A stretch of DNA of 9,705 bases from an uncultured Clostridia bacterium (GTDB taxonomy: Bacteria > Bacillota > Clostridia > Lachnospirales > Lachnospiraceae). The DNA is taken from assembly GCA_946620335.1 (NCBI GenBank), contig CAMONF010000214.1, positions 1 to 9,705 on the forward strand, written 5' to 3'. The notes under the pieces were generated by a model. It saw only the letters and a program-made list of their open reading frames with translations. It made no database searches and had not been told where the DNA came from. Numbering within the stretch: position 1 is the stretch's first letter; every line of letters starts with the position of its first letter. Both the position numbers and the translations under genes were made by a program. Below are positions 1 to 7,493 of the stretch, piece by piece.

Positions 1-399
1 CATATCGTAGAGACGTCCCAGGTCGTCACGGTCCTCCAGCTCGCAGGTGAGTTTTTTCAGGGTGCGGGCATTTGTGTCGGCCACGAGCCAGGCTTCATTT
101 CCTGTCACCTCGGAGAGGGAGGCCTCGAAGAGGAGGCGGATGCCGGCGCGCTGGAGTTGGAGTTTCAGGTCGGAGAGACCGGCCGCAAAGCCGCGGCGGA
201 TCAGTTCATTGTTCTTGATGGGGCCGGCTATGTTCATGGTAAAACACACCAGGGGCTTTTGGAAACGGGCCAGCAGGTCCTGCTGGCGGTATACGCGGGC
301 CTCCCGGGCGTCCAGCACCTGGGGGAGCGTCACGGCCGTTCCGGTCCACAGGAGGGACAGGTCCGGGATGTTGTCAATGGATGGGAGTGTGATCGGCAT
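1..399 (-). CDS. citX: Citrate lyase holo-ACP synthase (CitX), 3' end cut by the window
   Basis: Transfers the 2'-(5''-triphosphoribosyl)-3'-dephospho-CoA prosthetic group onto the serine of apo-CitD, making active citrate lyase in the cytoplasm. The visible part is 133 residues starting MPITLPSIDN and stays open to the window edge, so the C-terminus is missing; family members are usually about 170-200 residues, or longer when fused to CitG. Family-like stretches are LDAREARVYRQQ (29-40), CFTMNIAGPIKNN (52-64) and DDLGRLYDM (125-133), the last matching the conserved GRL(F/W/Y)D(I/M)D region. The ATG at 399 is preceded by AGGAAGG at good spacing. It follows citF on the same strand but is separated from it by about 290 bases holding a terminator and a repeat, so it probably has its own promoter (448-477). 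Whether citG is fused or follows cannot be seen. Identification is by motif recall. Confidence 0.88.
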   Translation of the reverse strand, partial: MPITLPSIDNIPDLSLLWTGTAVTLPQVLDAREARVYRQQDLLARFQKPLVCFTMNIAGPIKNNELIRRGFAAGLSDLKLQLQRAGIRLLFEASLSEVTGNEAWLVADTNARTLKKLTCELEDRDDLGRLYDM

Positions 400-447
400 A
401 GGAATTCCTTCCTGGGCTGGGGTCTCGGGGATGAATTGAATGTAATT

Positions 448-477
448 ATTTTACAGCGGGTGTGGGTGGTTTAGCAA
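448..477 (-). promoter_or_regulatory. Candidate sigma-A promoter for citX
   Basis: Read on the minus strand, TTGCTA (477-472) and TAAAAT (453-448) are separated by 18 bases, matching the -35 and -10 consensus at 4/6 and 5/6. Transcription would start near 441 and leave a leader of about 40 bases before the citX ATG. It lies between the repeat at 490-588 and citX, downstream of the citF terminator, which is where a separate promoter would be needed. Sequence match only. Confidence 0.45.
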
Positions 478-489
478 GAGAAGGGGGGA

Positions 490-588
490 TTTTCGAACTT
501 GGGGACGGTTCCTGGCATGGGAAAATCGAACCAGGAACCGTCCCCAGTTCGATTTCCCCGTACCAGGAACCGTCCCCATTTCGAAAAG
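490..588. repeat. Compound inverted repeat with three GGGGACGGTTCC cores (REP-like)
   Basis: Three copies of a 15-base core lie here: GGGGACGGTTCCTGG at 501-515 on plus, and its exact reverse complement at 531-545 and 563-577. The first and second copies extend with TCGAACT flanks to about 22 bases of near-perfect inverted repeat with one inserted T. The first and third copies also form a longer imperfect inverted repeat of about 40 bases, bounded by TTTTCGAA on each side, with the second core in the middle. The element can therefore fold in two mutually exclusive ways. It sits between the citF terminator and the citX promoter with no coding sequence of its own. The core is shared with 5076-5156 and 8403-8434. 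A REP-type or other miniature mobile element is the likeliest class; no transposase is present in the window. Confidence 0.85.
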
Positions 589-601
589 AATGATTCCAAG
601 G

Positions 602-635
602 AAAAGCACCAGTCCGTGGCAGTTCGGGCTGGTGC
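602..635 (-). terminator. Rho-independent terminator after citF
   Basis: On the minus strand, GCACCAG (635-629) pairs with CTGGTGC (612-606). The stem extends inward by a wobble pair and CCG/CGG to about 11 pairs around an 8-base loop (617-624). A TTTT run (605-602) follows at once. It begins about 55 bases after the citF stop, the right place to end the transporter-citDEF transcript. This is ordinary terminator structure, distinct from the nearby repeat. Confidence 0.75.
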
Positions 636-688
636 CTTTCGATTACAGTGAGGTCAGATTGTTACTTTGCCAGGTCAAGGATAGGAGA

Positions 689-2236
689 TTAATCCTTGAT
701 TTCGCGTACAACGTCCATGATGGTGCCGTCGCGGGCTTCGATGATGCCGACGATGCGGTCGCCAAATTCGACAGGGTTGGGTACGCCGGTGATGGCGTAG
801 GCTTCGTCGCGGAGCTGCTCGATGGTCTTGAGCGGCACGCAGTCGGCCTTTTCAAGGGCCTCGAGGAGGTCCGGGCGGTTCGGGTTGACCGCGACGCCGT
901 AGTCGGTGACCACGATGTCGACGCTCTCGCCGGGTGTGGTGACAGTGGTGACCTCCGAGCAGATGGCCGGGATGCGGCCCTGGAGGAGCGGGCAGATGAC
1001 GATGGTGCACTTGGCGCCCTGGGCTGTGTCGGGATGGCCGCCCTGCGCGCCGGTGATGATACCGTCAGAGCCTACGACGACGTTGCAGTTGAAGTGCACG
1101 TCGACCTCAAGGGAGGCCAGGATGACGTAGTCGAGCTTGTTGACGAAAGCGCCCTTGTTGAAGGGGTTCGCGTAAGCGCCGGCTGTGATCCGGTGGTGAG
1201 CCGGGTTCAGAACGTTGGTGACCGCGTCCACGTCAAAGGCCTGGGTGTCCAGAAGGACACGGACAAGGCCTTTGTCCAGAAGGTCGCACATGGGCTTGGT
1301 CAGGCCGCCGACGCCGAAGCCCATCTTGATGCCGCGCTCTTCCATGATCTTGGTCAGGGAGATGGTGGAGGCGATGGAGGCGCCGCCGACGCCGGTCTGG
1401 TAGGAGAAGCCGTCCTTGAAGTAGGGCGTGTTCACGACGACCTGGGTGCAGTACTCGGCCATCATGAGCTTTCTCTGGTCAGTGGTGGGCTTGGCCGCAC
1501 CGGTGGCGATCTTCTCGGCGATACCGATGGCATCCACGACGCAGACGTAGTCGACCTTGGTCATGGAAATGTGGGCCGGGAAGTTGGGGAAGGGTACCAG
1601 GGTGTCCGTGATGGCCACGACGTACTCGGCGCAGTCGCCGTCGACGTGGGAGAAGCTGAGGACGCCGCAGTTGTTCTTGCCGCCGACGCCGCGAAGGTTG
1701 CCGTATTCGTCAGCCGTCGGAGCGCCGATGAAGGCGATGTCGACCTTGGTCTCGCCGGTCACCAGGGAGCGGACACGGCCGCCGTGGGACCTCATGATGG
1801 CCAGGTTCTTCAGCTTGCCGTGGGAGATGGCTTCGCCGATCTTGCCGCGGACGCCGGAGGCCTGGATGGAGGTGATGGTGCCGTCCTCGATCATGGGGAC
1901 CAGCGGATCGTGGGCCTTGCCGAGGGAGGTGGCTGCCAGGGTGATGTTCTTAAGACCCATCTTGTGGATCTCTTCCATGACCATGTTGACGACCAGGTCG
2001 CCCTCGCGGAAGTGGTGGTGGAAGCTGACGGTCATGCCGTTGTGGGCCTTGCACCTGACAAGGGCCTCATGGATGTCCTTCACGAGCTTGCTGTGCTCGT
2101 TGTTCATGACCGGGCGGATGATGGGTGCGTAGCGCCGGAAGGGCACGCCTTCCTTGTAGTGGTTGCCCTGGAAGGGCTCTTTGCCGGTGAGCTTCAGAAT
2201 CTCGTCGGGAATTTCTCTTCCTACTGCATTAATCAT
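689..2236 (-). CDS. citF: Citrate lyase alpha subunit (citrate:acetyl-ACP transferase)
   Basis: CitF swaps the acetyl group on the CitD prosthetic arm for citrate, giving citryl-ACP and acetate (EC 2.8.3.10), the first half of citrate cleavage in the cytoplasm. The 515-residue protein is full length for the family (about 505-520). Recognisable stretches include SFHHHFREGD (71-80), IGAPTADEYGN (170-180), the glycine-rich YQTGVGGAS region and the FNCNVVVGSDG segment typical of CitF and related CoA transferases. The ATG at 2236 follows the citE stop by 18 bases, with a purine-rich GAAGGGGGGA ribosome binding site. It is the last gene of the transporter-citD-citE-citF unit; a terminator follows at 635-602. 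No truncation or frameshift is seen. A 549-codon open frame on the opposite strand is a shadow of its codon bias. Confidence 0.96.
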   Translation of the reverse strand: MINAVGREIPDEILKLTGKEPFQGNHYKEGVPFRRYAPIIRPVMNNEHSKLVKDIHEALVRCKAHNGMTVSFHHHFREGDLVVNMVMEEIHKMGLKNITLAATSLGKAHDPLVPMIEDGTITSIQASGVRGKIGEAISHGKLKNLAIMRSHGGRVRSLVTGETKVDIAFIGAPTADEYGNLRGVGGKNNCGVLSFSHVDGDCAEYVVAITDTLVPFPNFPAHISMTKVDYVCVVDAIGIAEKIATGAAKPTTDQRKLMMAEYCTQVVVNTPYFKDGFSYQTGVGGASIASTISLTKIMEERGIKMGFGVGGLTKPMCDLLDKGLVRVLLDTQAFDVDAVTNVLNPAHHRITAGAYANPFNKGAFVNKLDYVILASLEVDVHFNCNVVVGSDGIITGAQGGHPDTAQGAKCTIVICPLLQGRIPAICSEVTTVTTPGESVDIVVTDYGVAVNPNRPDLLEALEKADCVPLKTIEQLRDEAYAITGVPNPVEFGDRIVGIIEARDGTIMDVVREIKD

Positions 2237-2254
2237 TGATCATGTCCCCCCTTC

Positions 2255-3166
2255 TCACAGGTTTCCCTTGTACTTGCCGGCTGCCTTCGCCAGCATGAGG
2301 GTACGCTTGGCGCCGTCGTAGAAAGCGATGTCGATCATCTTGCCGTCCACGGTGAAGACGCCGATGCCCTGGGCGCTCTTCTCGTCGATCTCCTTGACGA
2401 CCTTCTCGGCGAAGATGATTTCCTTCTGGGTAGGTGTGTAGATGTCATGGACGATGGGGATCTGCCTGGGGTTGATGATGGACTTGCCGTCAAAGCCCAT
2501 GGCCTTGATGGTCTCGACGTCCTTGCGGAAGCCTTCCATGTCGTTCAGATTGGTCCAGACTGTGTCGAAGCACTGTACACCGGCGGCGCGGGCAGCGATG
2601 ATCATGTGCTGGCGGGCGCCCATGAGCTCCACGCCGGTGCCGGTGATCACGGTCTGCAGGTCCTTGGTGTAGTCACCGCCGGAGAGGGCGATGCCGAAGA
2701 GGCGGGGAGAGGCTTCGCAGATCTCCAGGGCGTTCAGGACGCCCTTGGCGGACTCGAGGGCCGCCATGATGAGAACGCTGCCCGGCTCCCGGCCGTACTG
2801 GAGCTCGGAAGCTTCTACGACTGCCTCGACGCGCTTGACGTCTTCGGCGGTCTCGGTCTTGGGGATACGGATGGAGTCGCAGCCGCCGGCCACAGAGCAG
2901 CGGATGTCTTCCTCCCACATGTCGGAGTCGAGGCCGTTGATGCGGACGACCCGCTCGACGCCACGATAGTTGATCTCACGAAGAGCGTGGAAGAGGGAGT
3001 AGCGAGCCGCGTCCTTTTCCTTCATGGCGACGGCGTCCTCGAGGTCGAGCATGATGGAGTCAGGTCCGTAGACGTAGGGGTCCTTGATGAGGCCAGGTTT
3101 CTGGGCGTTCAAGAACATCATGCTCCGGCGAAGTCTTTTTTTGTTCGGGTTAAGGGCTGGATTCAT
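2255..3166 (-). CDS. citE: Citrate lyase beta subunit (citryl-ACP lyase)
   Basis: CitE cleaves citryl-ACP into oxaloacetate and acetyl-ACP (EC 4.1.3.34), using Mg2+ in a TIM-barrel active site. The product is 303 residues, equal to typical CitE. Family marks are RRSMMFLNAQKPG near 13-25, the metal-site region IMLDLEDAV (38-46), the VVRING and SIRIPKTE strands, AALESAKGV and the GGDYTKDL loop. The first residues of family members often read MLFVPGNNP; here MMFLNAQKP replaces it. The start is ATG 3166: GGGAGGTG lies 8 bases upstream, and the ATG overlaps the citD stop as ATGA, implying translational coupling. An in-frame GTG at 3184 would swallow that ribosome binding site and is rejected. CitE-like proteins also act in other pathways, but the flanking citD and citF settle this call. 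Confidence 0.96.
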   Translation of the reverse strand: MNPALNPNKKRLRRSMMFLNAQKPGLIKDPYVYGPDSIMLDLEDAVAMKEKDAARYSLFHALREINYRGVERVVRINGLDSDMWEEDIRCSVAGGCDSIRIPKTETAEDVKRVEAVVEASELQYGREPGSVLIMAALESAKGVLNALEICEASPRLFGIALSGGDYTKDLQTVITGTGVELMGARQHMIIAARAAGVQCFDTVWTNLNDMEGFRKDVETIKAMGFDGKSIINPRQIPIVHDIYTPTQKEIIFAEKVVKEIDEKSAQGIGVFTVDGKMIDIAFYDGAKRTLMLAKAAGKYKGNL

Positions 3167-3462
3167 TTGATTGCACCTCCCCACGGAATGTTCTGCTTGA
3201 TGCCGTTACTTCTGAAAACAGCTGCTTCCACGCGTGCCTTGATGGTGCAGTCCAGCGCGCCCTTGTCGACGACGGTGACGCGGGCGTCCGTGACTTCCAG
3301 GCGGTCCAGCGTCTCGGCGATGACCTTCCTGATCTGCGGGCCGAACTGGCGGATGACGGAGCTGGTCAGATCGAGATCGATCTGACCGGCGCCCGGCTCC
3401 ACGGTGACCATGCAGTCGCTGGATTCAAGCGTACCTGCTACGGCAGGCTTTAAGATTTCCAT
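3163..3462 (-). CDS. citD: Citrate lyase gamma subunit (acyl carrier protein)
   Basis: Small carrier subunit of citrate lyase bearing the phosphoribosyl-dephospho-CoA arm that holds acetyl or citryl groups between CitF and CitE. The protein has 99 residues, as usual for CitD (about 95-98). It starts MEILKPAVAGTLESSD; Ser14 in the GTLESSD motif is the expected attachment site. The tail holds the conserved DKGALDCTIKARVEAAV segment. The ATG at 3462 has AAGGAG seven bases upstream. An in-frame ATG at 3510 would add sixteen non-family residues (MPFASRRFNR...) and lacks a good site, so it is rejected. It follows the transporter stop by 57 bases and overlaps citE by four bases. In many genomes citC precedes citD; here the transporter does. 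Confidence 0.95.
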   Translation of the reverse strand: MEILKPAVAGTLESSDCMVTVEPGAGQIDLDLTSSVIRQFGPQIRKVIAETLDRLEVTDARVTVVDKGALDCTIKARVEAAVFRSNGIKQNIPWGGAIK

Positions 3463-3519
3463 AAGTACTCCTTTCTGAGGTCGGTTGAACCTCCGCGAAG
3501 CGAATGGCAAGAATGGTGA

Positions 3520-4914
3520 TTACAGAGGCATTATACCAAGAATGATGGCGAAAATCATACAAATGATGGAGAATCCCCATACGTACAGGAAGCTTGCCTT
3601 GATGTGGTCCTTGATGTCGACGTTGGCAAGTCCGATACCCAGCAGAGTGGCGGGGACCATCGGGCTGATGAAGGTGGCGCAGTTACGGCAGACGACCATG
3701 GCGACGGCGATCGGAAGGGCCTCAACACCAAAGCTGGCGCCGATGGCGACCATGACCGGGAGCATGCCATAGAAGTAGGAGTCCGTATCGAAGGCCAGAG
3801 CCAACGGGACGGAGAGGATACCGATGACCAGCGGCAGATGTGTGCCGAGGGCAGCCGGAAGGATCATCTTGATGATGTTGGCCATGTTGGTGACGACGCT
3901 GACGATGGCCATCTCTGTGCCCTGCTTGGCGATGACGGCGGAGCCGCTGACGTCAAAGCCGTAGACCAGGATACCCATGAGGACGGCGGCGCCCATAAGG
4001 GTGGAGCACATCATGAGGGCGGGGCCGGCATGGCTGTTGATGATCTTCTTCTGCATCGGGGCGCCAGGATAGTTGACCATGATGGCGATGGCAACGCCGA
4101 GCATGAAGGGCAGGTAGCTGGGGAACTGATCCCAGACAAGAAGGGCGATGACAGCGATGGTGAGGATCAGGTTGAAGATGAAGAGCTTCGGACGGGCAAG
4201 GTCGTTGACAGCAGCAGCCTCAGCAGCAGTGACTTCAACAGCACCTTCCTCCTGGGCAAGCTTGCCGTGGAGGCCGGCGCCTCTTGCCTGCTCCTGGAAG
4301 CCGGCGAGAACGGCGTGGGCAAGGCAGAGAATGATACCGAAGATCTGGATCGGGATGAGGGTCTTCCAGAGGGCGCCGGCTTCCATACCAAGGACGGAAG
4401 CGGCACGCATGGTCGGGCCAGCCCAGGGCATCAGGTTCAGAACGCCCATGGCGAGAACCGCGATGCGGAGCAGGGTGGTCGGACGCATATGCATTCTCTG
4501 ATAGACCGGGAGCATGGCCGGGATCAGAATACAGAAGGTGGAAGCACCGCCGCCGTCCAGATGGCCGATGAGGGCGATGATGGCGGTCATGATGGTGACG
4601 CCGATGACGGAGTCGCCGACCAGCTTCATGAGGGCGTTGATGATGACGTCAAAGAGACCGACATCGCCCATGATACCGAAGTACAGCACGCTGAAGACGA
4701 AGAGCGCAGCGGTGGGGCCGGTGGTCTTGAAGCCGCCCTTGACCAGCTCGCCGATGTCGCCGATGGTGTAGTAGCCGCCGATGACCAGGATGATGGCCAG
4801 GATCGAGGGCACCAGGATGAAGGCGATCGAGGGCAATGTCTTGCTCTGGAAGAGCAGATAGATGATCGCGATGATCGTCAGGAATCCGAGAATACCTACA
4901 ATAGTTCCACTCAT
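3520..4914 (-). CDS. CitMHS-family citrate (metal-citrate) transporter
   Basis: Inner-membrane permease of 464 residues that probably imports citrate, often as a divalent-metal complex, with protons. Hydrophobic spans fill residues 3-50, 65-85, 100-140, 150-205, 243-285, 296-320 and 335-464, about 11-12 membrane segments. A charged alanine/glutamate-rich loop (206-242) lies in the middle, as in Bacillus CitM and CitH. Recognisable motifs are YFGIMGDVGLFD (78-89), GHLDGGGAST (117-126), MPWAGPTMRAAS (162-173) and SPMVPATLLGIGLANV (417-432). From memory, Bacillus CitM reads LDGDGTTTY where this reads LDGGGASTF, so metal preference may differ. The ATG at 4914 has AGGAGG eight bases upstream. It is first in the cit operon, which supports citrate as substrate; a related tricarboxylate such as isocitrate or aconitate cannot be excluded. 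Confidence 0.88.
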   Translation of the reverse strand: MSGTIVGILGFLTIIAIIYLLFQSKTLPSIAFILVPSILAIILVIGGYYTIGDIGELVKGGFKTTGPTAALFVFSVLYFGIMGDVGLFDVIINALMKLVGDSVIGVTIMTAIIALIGHLDGGGASTFCILIPAMLPVYQRMHMRPTTLLRIAVLAMGVLNLMPWAGPTMRAASVLGMEAGALWKTLIPIQIFGIILCLAHAVLAGFQEQARGAGLHGKLAQEEGAVEVTAAEAAAVNDLARPKLFIFNLILTIAVIALLVWDQFPSYLPFMLGVAIAIMVNYPGAPMQKKIINSHAGPALMMCSTLMGAAVLMGILVYGFDVSGSAVIAKQGTEMAIVSVVTNMANIIKMILPAALGTHLPLVIGILSVPLALAFDTDSYFYGMLPVMVAIGASFGVEALPIAVAMVVCRNCATFISPMVPATLLGIGLANVDIKDHIKASFLYVWGFSIICMIFAIILGIMPL

Positions 4915-5075
4915 TTAGTTCCTCCTTTTTTTGAAGCGCCTTTTTTCTGGAAATCCGGACAGGATTCCCGTGAGGACCGCTGCGCTTCGCCACGGACCTC
5001 TCTTGTTTAACCCGTAGAGTATTGTAAAGAAGGAACCTTACAGAACATTGCTGATTTTTCTTACAAAATATTAAG
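4915..5075 (-). promoter_or_regulatory. Leader and candidate promoter region of the cit operon
   Basis: On the minus strand a -10-like TACAAT lies at 5026-5021 with no good -35 at 17 bases, as expected for an activator-dependent promoter. Two direct repeats TGTAAG (5065-5060 and 5042-5037) sit 23 bases apart just upstream, where an activator would bind. The roughly 100-base leader from about 5014 contains GAGGTCCG (5000-4993) pairing with CGGTCCTC (4979-4972) around a GCG/CGC inner stem. A GGAATCC/GGATTTCC hairpin follows, then the AGGAGG site. A 7-base pair GAAGCGC/GCGCTTC brackets part of the leader. No known riboswitch is recognised. The likely ligand protein is the adjacent PhoB-type regulator, which is inference. 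Confidence 0.4.
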
Positions 5076-5156
5076 AAAAGTGGGAATCAGGGACGGTTCC
5101 TTTTCCCAGTTTTCTTTGAAAACTGGGAAAAGGAACCGTCCCTGATTCCCACTTTT
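5076..5156. repeat. Perfect 39-base palindrome with GGGACGGTTCC core (REP-like, possible terminator)
   Basis: The arm 5076-5114 is the exact reverse complement of 5118-5156, with a TTT loop at 5115-5117. Each arm reads in order AAAAGTGGGAATCA, GGGACGGTTCC, then TTTTCCCAGTTTTC. The hairpin starts 15 bases past the kinase stop codon and ends just before the cit promoter region. T tracts at both ends mean it could stop transcription from either side. The first 25 or so bases of the arm recur at 8403-8426. Perfect conservation over 39 pairs implies recent insertion or active maintenance. Confidence 0.93.
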
Positions 5157-5171
5157 TCACAGCCTTTGTAT

Positions 5172-7421
5172 TCAGACCGAATTCTTGCTGCACCGCCGGA
5201 TCTCCGCGATGGCGTCCGTATCGGAGAAGGGCTTTAAGAGATAGCCGTCGATGATGCCGCGCTGCTTGGCCTCGAGGAGGGTGTGGGTCGGGTAGTCCGC
5301 CAGGGCGATCTTGATCAGCCGTGGGTAGAGGCCCTGGATGGACATGCAGAAATCGATGCCGTTGCAGTCCCTGAGGCTCTCGTCGATGAGGAGCACGTCG
5401 GTGGAGGCGGCGTCCAGGACCTTTTGAAGCTTGGACCGGGTGCGGCAGATCTCGACGTCCAGGGAAAGCTTCTGGAAGCTCTTTTGCAGCATGTCCAGGA
5501 TCTTTGCGTTGTCGTCCGCGATGACGATGCGGACGGTCTGGGAGGAGGCGGGGAACATTTCCAGGCTCTGGTCCTGGGCGGAGGAAGTCATGACCGGCAG
5601 GCAGACGTAGAATGTGCTGCCTTCAAGGGGCGTGCTTTCCGCAAAAATAAAGCCCCGGTGGGAGACGATGATCTGCTCAGCCAGCGTGAGACCAAGACCG
5701 GTGCCTTCGCCTGTCTTTTTGGTGGTAAAGAAGGGGGTGAATATCTGGCGGAGGGTCCCCGAAGTCATGCCGCACCCGTTGTCCTCCATGCGGATCTCCA
5801 GGTATCTGCTCCATTCCTCGGGAACCTCGACGTCCTTCATCTGCGGGTACCTGCTCAGCCGGTGGCGGGAAATCACCCGTGCGGACAGGCGGATCAGACC
5901 GTCGACGGGACTGGCCTTGCCCGTAGAGGGATCGGGTGAGTTCTCCCTGGCGCGGATGGCCTGAATGGCGTTGAGGCAGAGGTTCAGGAGGACCTGGTTG
6001 ATCTGGGTGGGGTTGCAGAGGATGGAGACGTCGCTGTTCAGGTCGTAGGACTCCTCCAGACGGATATCCGCCGGGCAGACGGACTGCATCATCTTGCAGC
6101 TCCGCACAAGGAGCTGGAGGGCCTCCTTTTTCCGGAAGACGGTCTCGACGTTCCGGCGGCTCAGGGCGGAGAGCTGCCGTATGACCTCCCTGGCCTTTTC
6201 CGAGGCGTCGTAGATCTCCAGGGCGTTGTCATAGGCGTCCGAGTCATCCGGCAGCTCCATCATGAGGAGCTCCGCATACCCCATGATGGGGGTCAGGAGG
6301 TTGTTGAATTCGTGGGCGATGCCGCCGGTCATGGTGCCGATGATCTGCAGGCGCTGCTGGTGGCCGATGCGGTCCTCCAGACGGTGGATTGTCTCGAGCC
6401 GCTCGTTGAGGGCCCGGAGGGTGGCAATTTCCTGCAGGCTGCGCTGCCGCTCCGTGAGGAGGGTGCCCAGGAAGATGAGCATGGCCACAATGGCGGTCAG
6501 GCTTCCCAGAAAGAGAAGGGACGTCCGGAAGAAGCCGTTCGCGATAGGGGCGCTGTAATCGTCGTAGTCCACGACCGAGCTGATGATCCAGAAGTCATTG
6601 CCCAGATGGACCGGCGCGTAGCCGCTGATCTTGTGGACCTTGACCAGAGGCTCCTCCATCCACCAGTAGGAGTCGTACTCAAGAATGCCGTCATTTCCCT
6701 CGTTCTGAACATTGACCATCTCCTCCAGGCTGCTGAGATCTACGTCGGCGTACAATTCCTTGCGTCCGTCGATCACGTGGATGCCCCACTGGGAGTCCTC
6801 CGGATGCATGAGGATGATGCCGTTCGAGTTCTTGACCATGATGTAGCCGCTGGAGCCGATCCGGACGTCGGCCAGCCAGTTCTCATAGCAAAGATCAGCG
6901 TCGATGGCCAGGCACAGGGCTTCGTTGTCTGAGAGCTCCCGGCGGAAGAGGTAGAGATGCCCGCCGTTCTGGTCGGAGGCGAGCCAGATGGAATCGTCTT
7001 CGTCAATCCGTGACACCTCCTGGCTGGAAATGAGGACCGTGCCCAGAACACTCTCCTCCTCCCCGTCGGACATGAAGAGAATATCCTTTTCGAACCCTTC
7101 GTGGGAGATCAGATACTGCCGGTAGAGATCCTGAGCACCCTCAAAGGATCCGGCGTCCTCCTCGATCGTATACAGGTAGTCCAGTGTGCTGTGGAATTCC
7201 TGGAGGGAGGACTCCATGCTGCTGGCCAGGGCCCGGGAGATGAGGAGCAGGGCCTGCTTGTGGTTGTTCATGATCTGACCGCCGTATCCGGTCCAGATCC
7301 AGTAGCCTGCGGCCAGGATTAGGGAAGTGACTATGGCGCTCAGGACCAGGAAGGTCCTGACCGGCATGGCTGCGAGCGGGGATGGGCTGTTTTCCTTGCT
7401 TTTGCTGCTTTGTATAGTCAT
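5172..7421 (-). CDS. Membrane hybrid sensor histidine kinase with C-terminal receiver domain
   Basis: Two-component sensor kinase of 749 residues. A membrane segment near 22-44 and another near 300-322 enclose about 255 extracytoplasmic residues, probably a Cache/PDC-type ligand domain. A coiled linker (323-358) leads to a HisKA domain with H-box GGIAHEFNNLLTP (His370). The ATPase domain follows, with N-box NLCLNAIQAI (480-489), G1 EDNGCGM (546-552), F-box FTPFFTTKKTG and G2 GEGTGLGL (571-578). Residues 630-745 form a receiver with acidic pair Asp636/637, phosphoacceptor Asp680 and Lys730; the usual switch Thr/Ser appears to be Ala708. ATG 7421 has GAGGAAAG before it. It is divergent from the response regulator and followed by the cit operon, so a citrate or other carboxylate ligand is plausible but inferred. 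It does not look like classical CitA/DpiB, which is smaller and carries a PAS domain. Confidence 0.9.
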   Translation of the reverse strand: MTIQSSKSKENSPSPLAAMPVRTFLVLSAIVTSLILAAGYWIWTGYGGQIMNNHKQALLLISRALASSMESSLQEFHSTLDYLYTIEEDAGSFEGAQDLYRQYLISHEGFEKDILFMSDGEEESVLGTVLISSQEVSRIDEDDSIWLASDQNGGHLYLFRRELSDNEALCLAIDADLCYENWLADVRIGSSGYIMVKNSNGIILMHPEDSQWGIHVIDGRKELYADVDLSSLEEMVNVQNEGNDGILEYDSYWWMEEPLVKVHKISGYAPVHLGNDFWIISSVVDYDDYSAPIANGFFRTSLLFLGSLTAIVAMLIFLGTLLTERQRSLQEIATLRALNERLETIHRLEDRIGHQQRLQIIGTMTGGIAHEFNNLLTPIMGYAELLMMELPDDSDAYDNALEIYDASEKAREVIRQLSALSRRNVETVFRKKEALQLLVRSCKMMQSVCPADIRLEESYDLNSDVSILCNPTQINQVLLNLCLNAIQAIRARENSPDPSTGKASPVDGLIRLSARVISRHRLSRYPQMKDVEVPEEWSRYLEIRMEDNGCGMTSGTLRQIFTPFFTTKKTGEGTGLGLTLAEQIIVSHRGFIFAESTPLEGSTFYVCLPVMTSSAQDQSLEMFPASSQTVRIVIADDNAKILDMLQKSFQKLSLDVEICRTRSKLQKVLDAASTDVLLIDESLRDCNGIDFCMSIQGLYPRLIKIALADYPTHTLLEAKQRGIIDGYLLKPFSDTDAIAEIRRCSKNSV

Positions 7422-7493
7422 AGGCTTTCCTCTTCGGGGTATACAGGGACGGCCGCGGACATGCCGCGCTTTCTCTGTCCGGCTGTCAAAAAA

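Noticed and set aside
490..588. CRISPR array
   Set aside because: Only three cores in mixed orientation with unequal spacing and no cas genes; the arrangement is an inverted-repeat element.
590..2239. 549-codon plus-strand open frame opposite citF
   Set aside because: It is an antisense shadow of citF caused by GC-rich codon use; its protein is Asp/Val/Gly-rich low-complexity sequence with no recognisable family, and its start runs through the citF terminator.
2447..3385. 312-codon plus-strand open frame opposite citE and citD
   Set aside because: It crosses the citD/citE junction and has no family features; both minus-strand genes are unambiguous.
3604..5010. 468-codon plus-strand open frame opposite the transporter
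   Set aside because: Repetitive Asp/Gly/His-rich translation that mirrors membrane-protein codons, with no ribosome binding site; a shadow.
4915..5075. Known riboswitch or tRNA-like leader
   Set aside because: The hairpins are short and match no riboswitch consensus I recognise; no tRNA or rRNA sequence is seen anywhere in the window.
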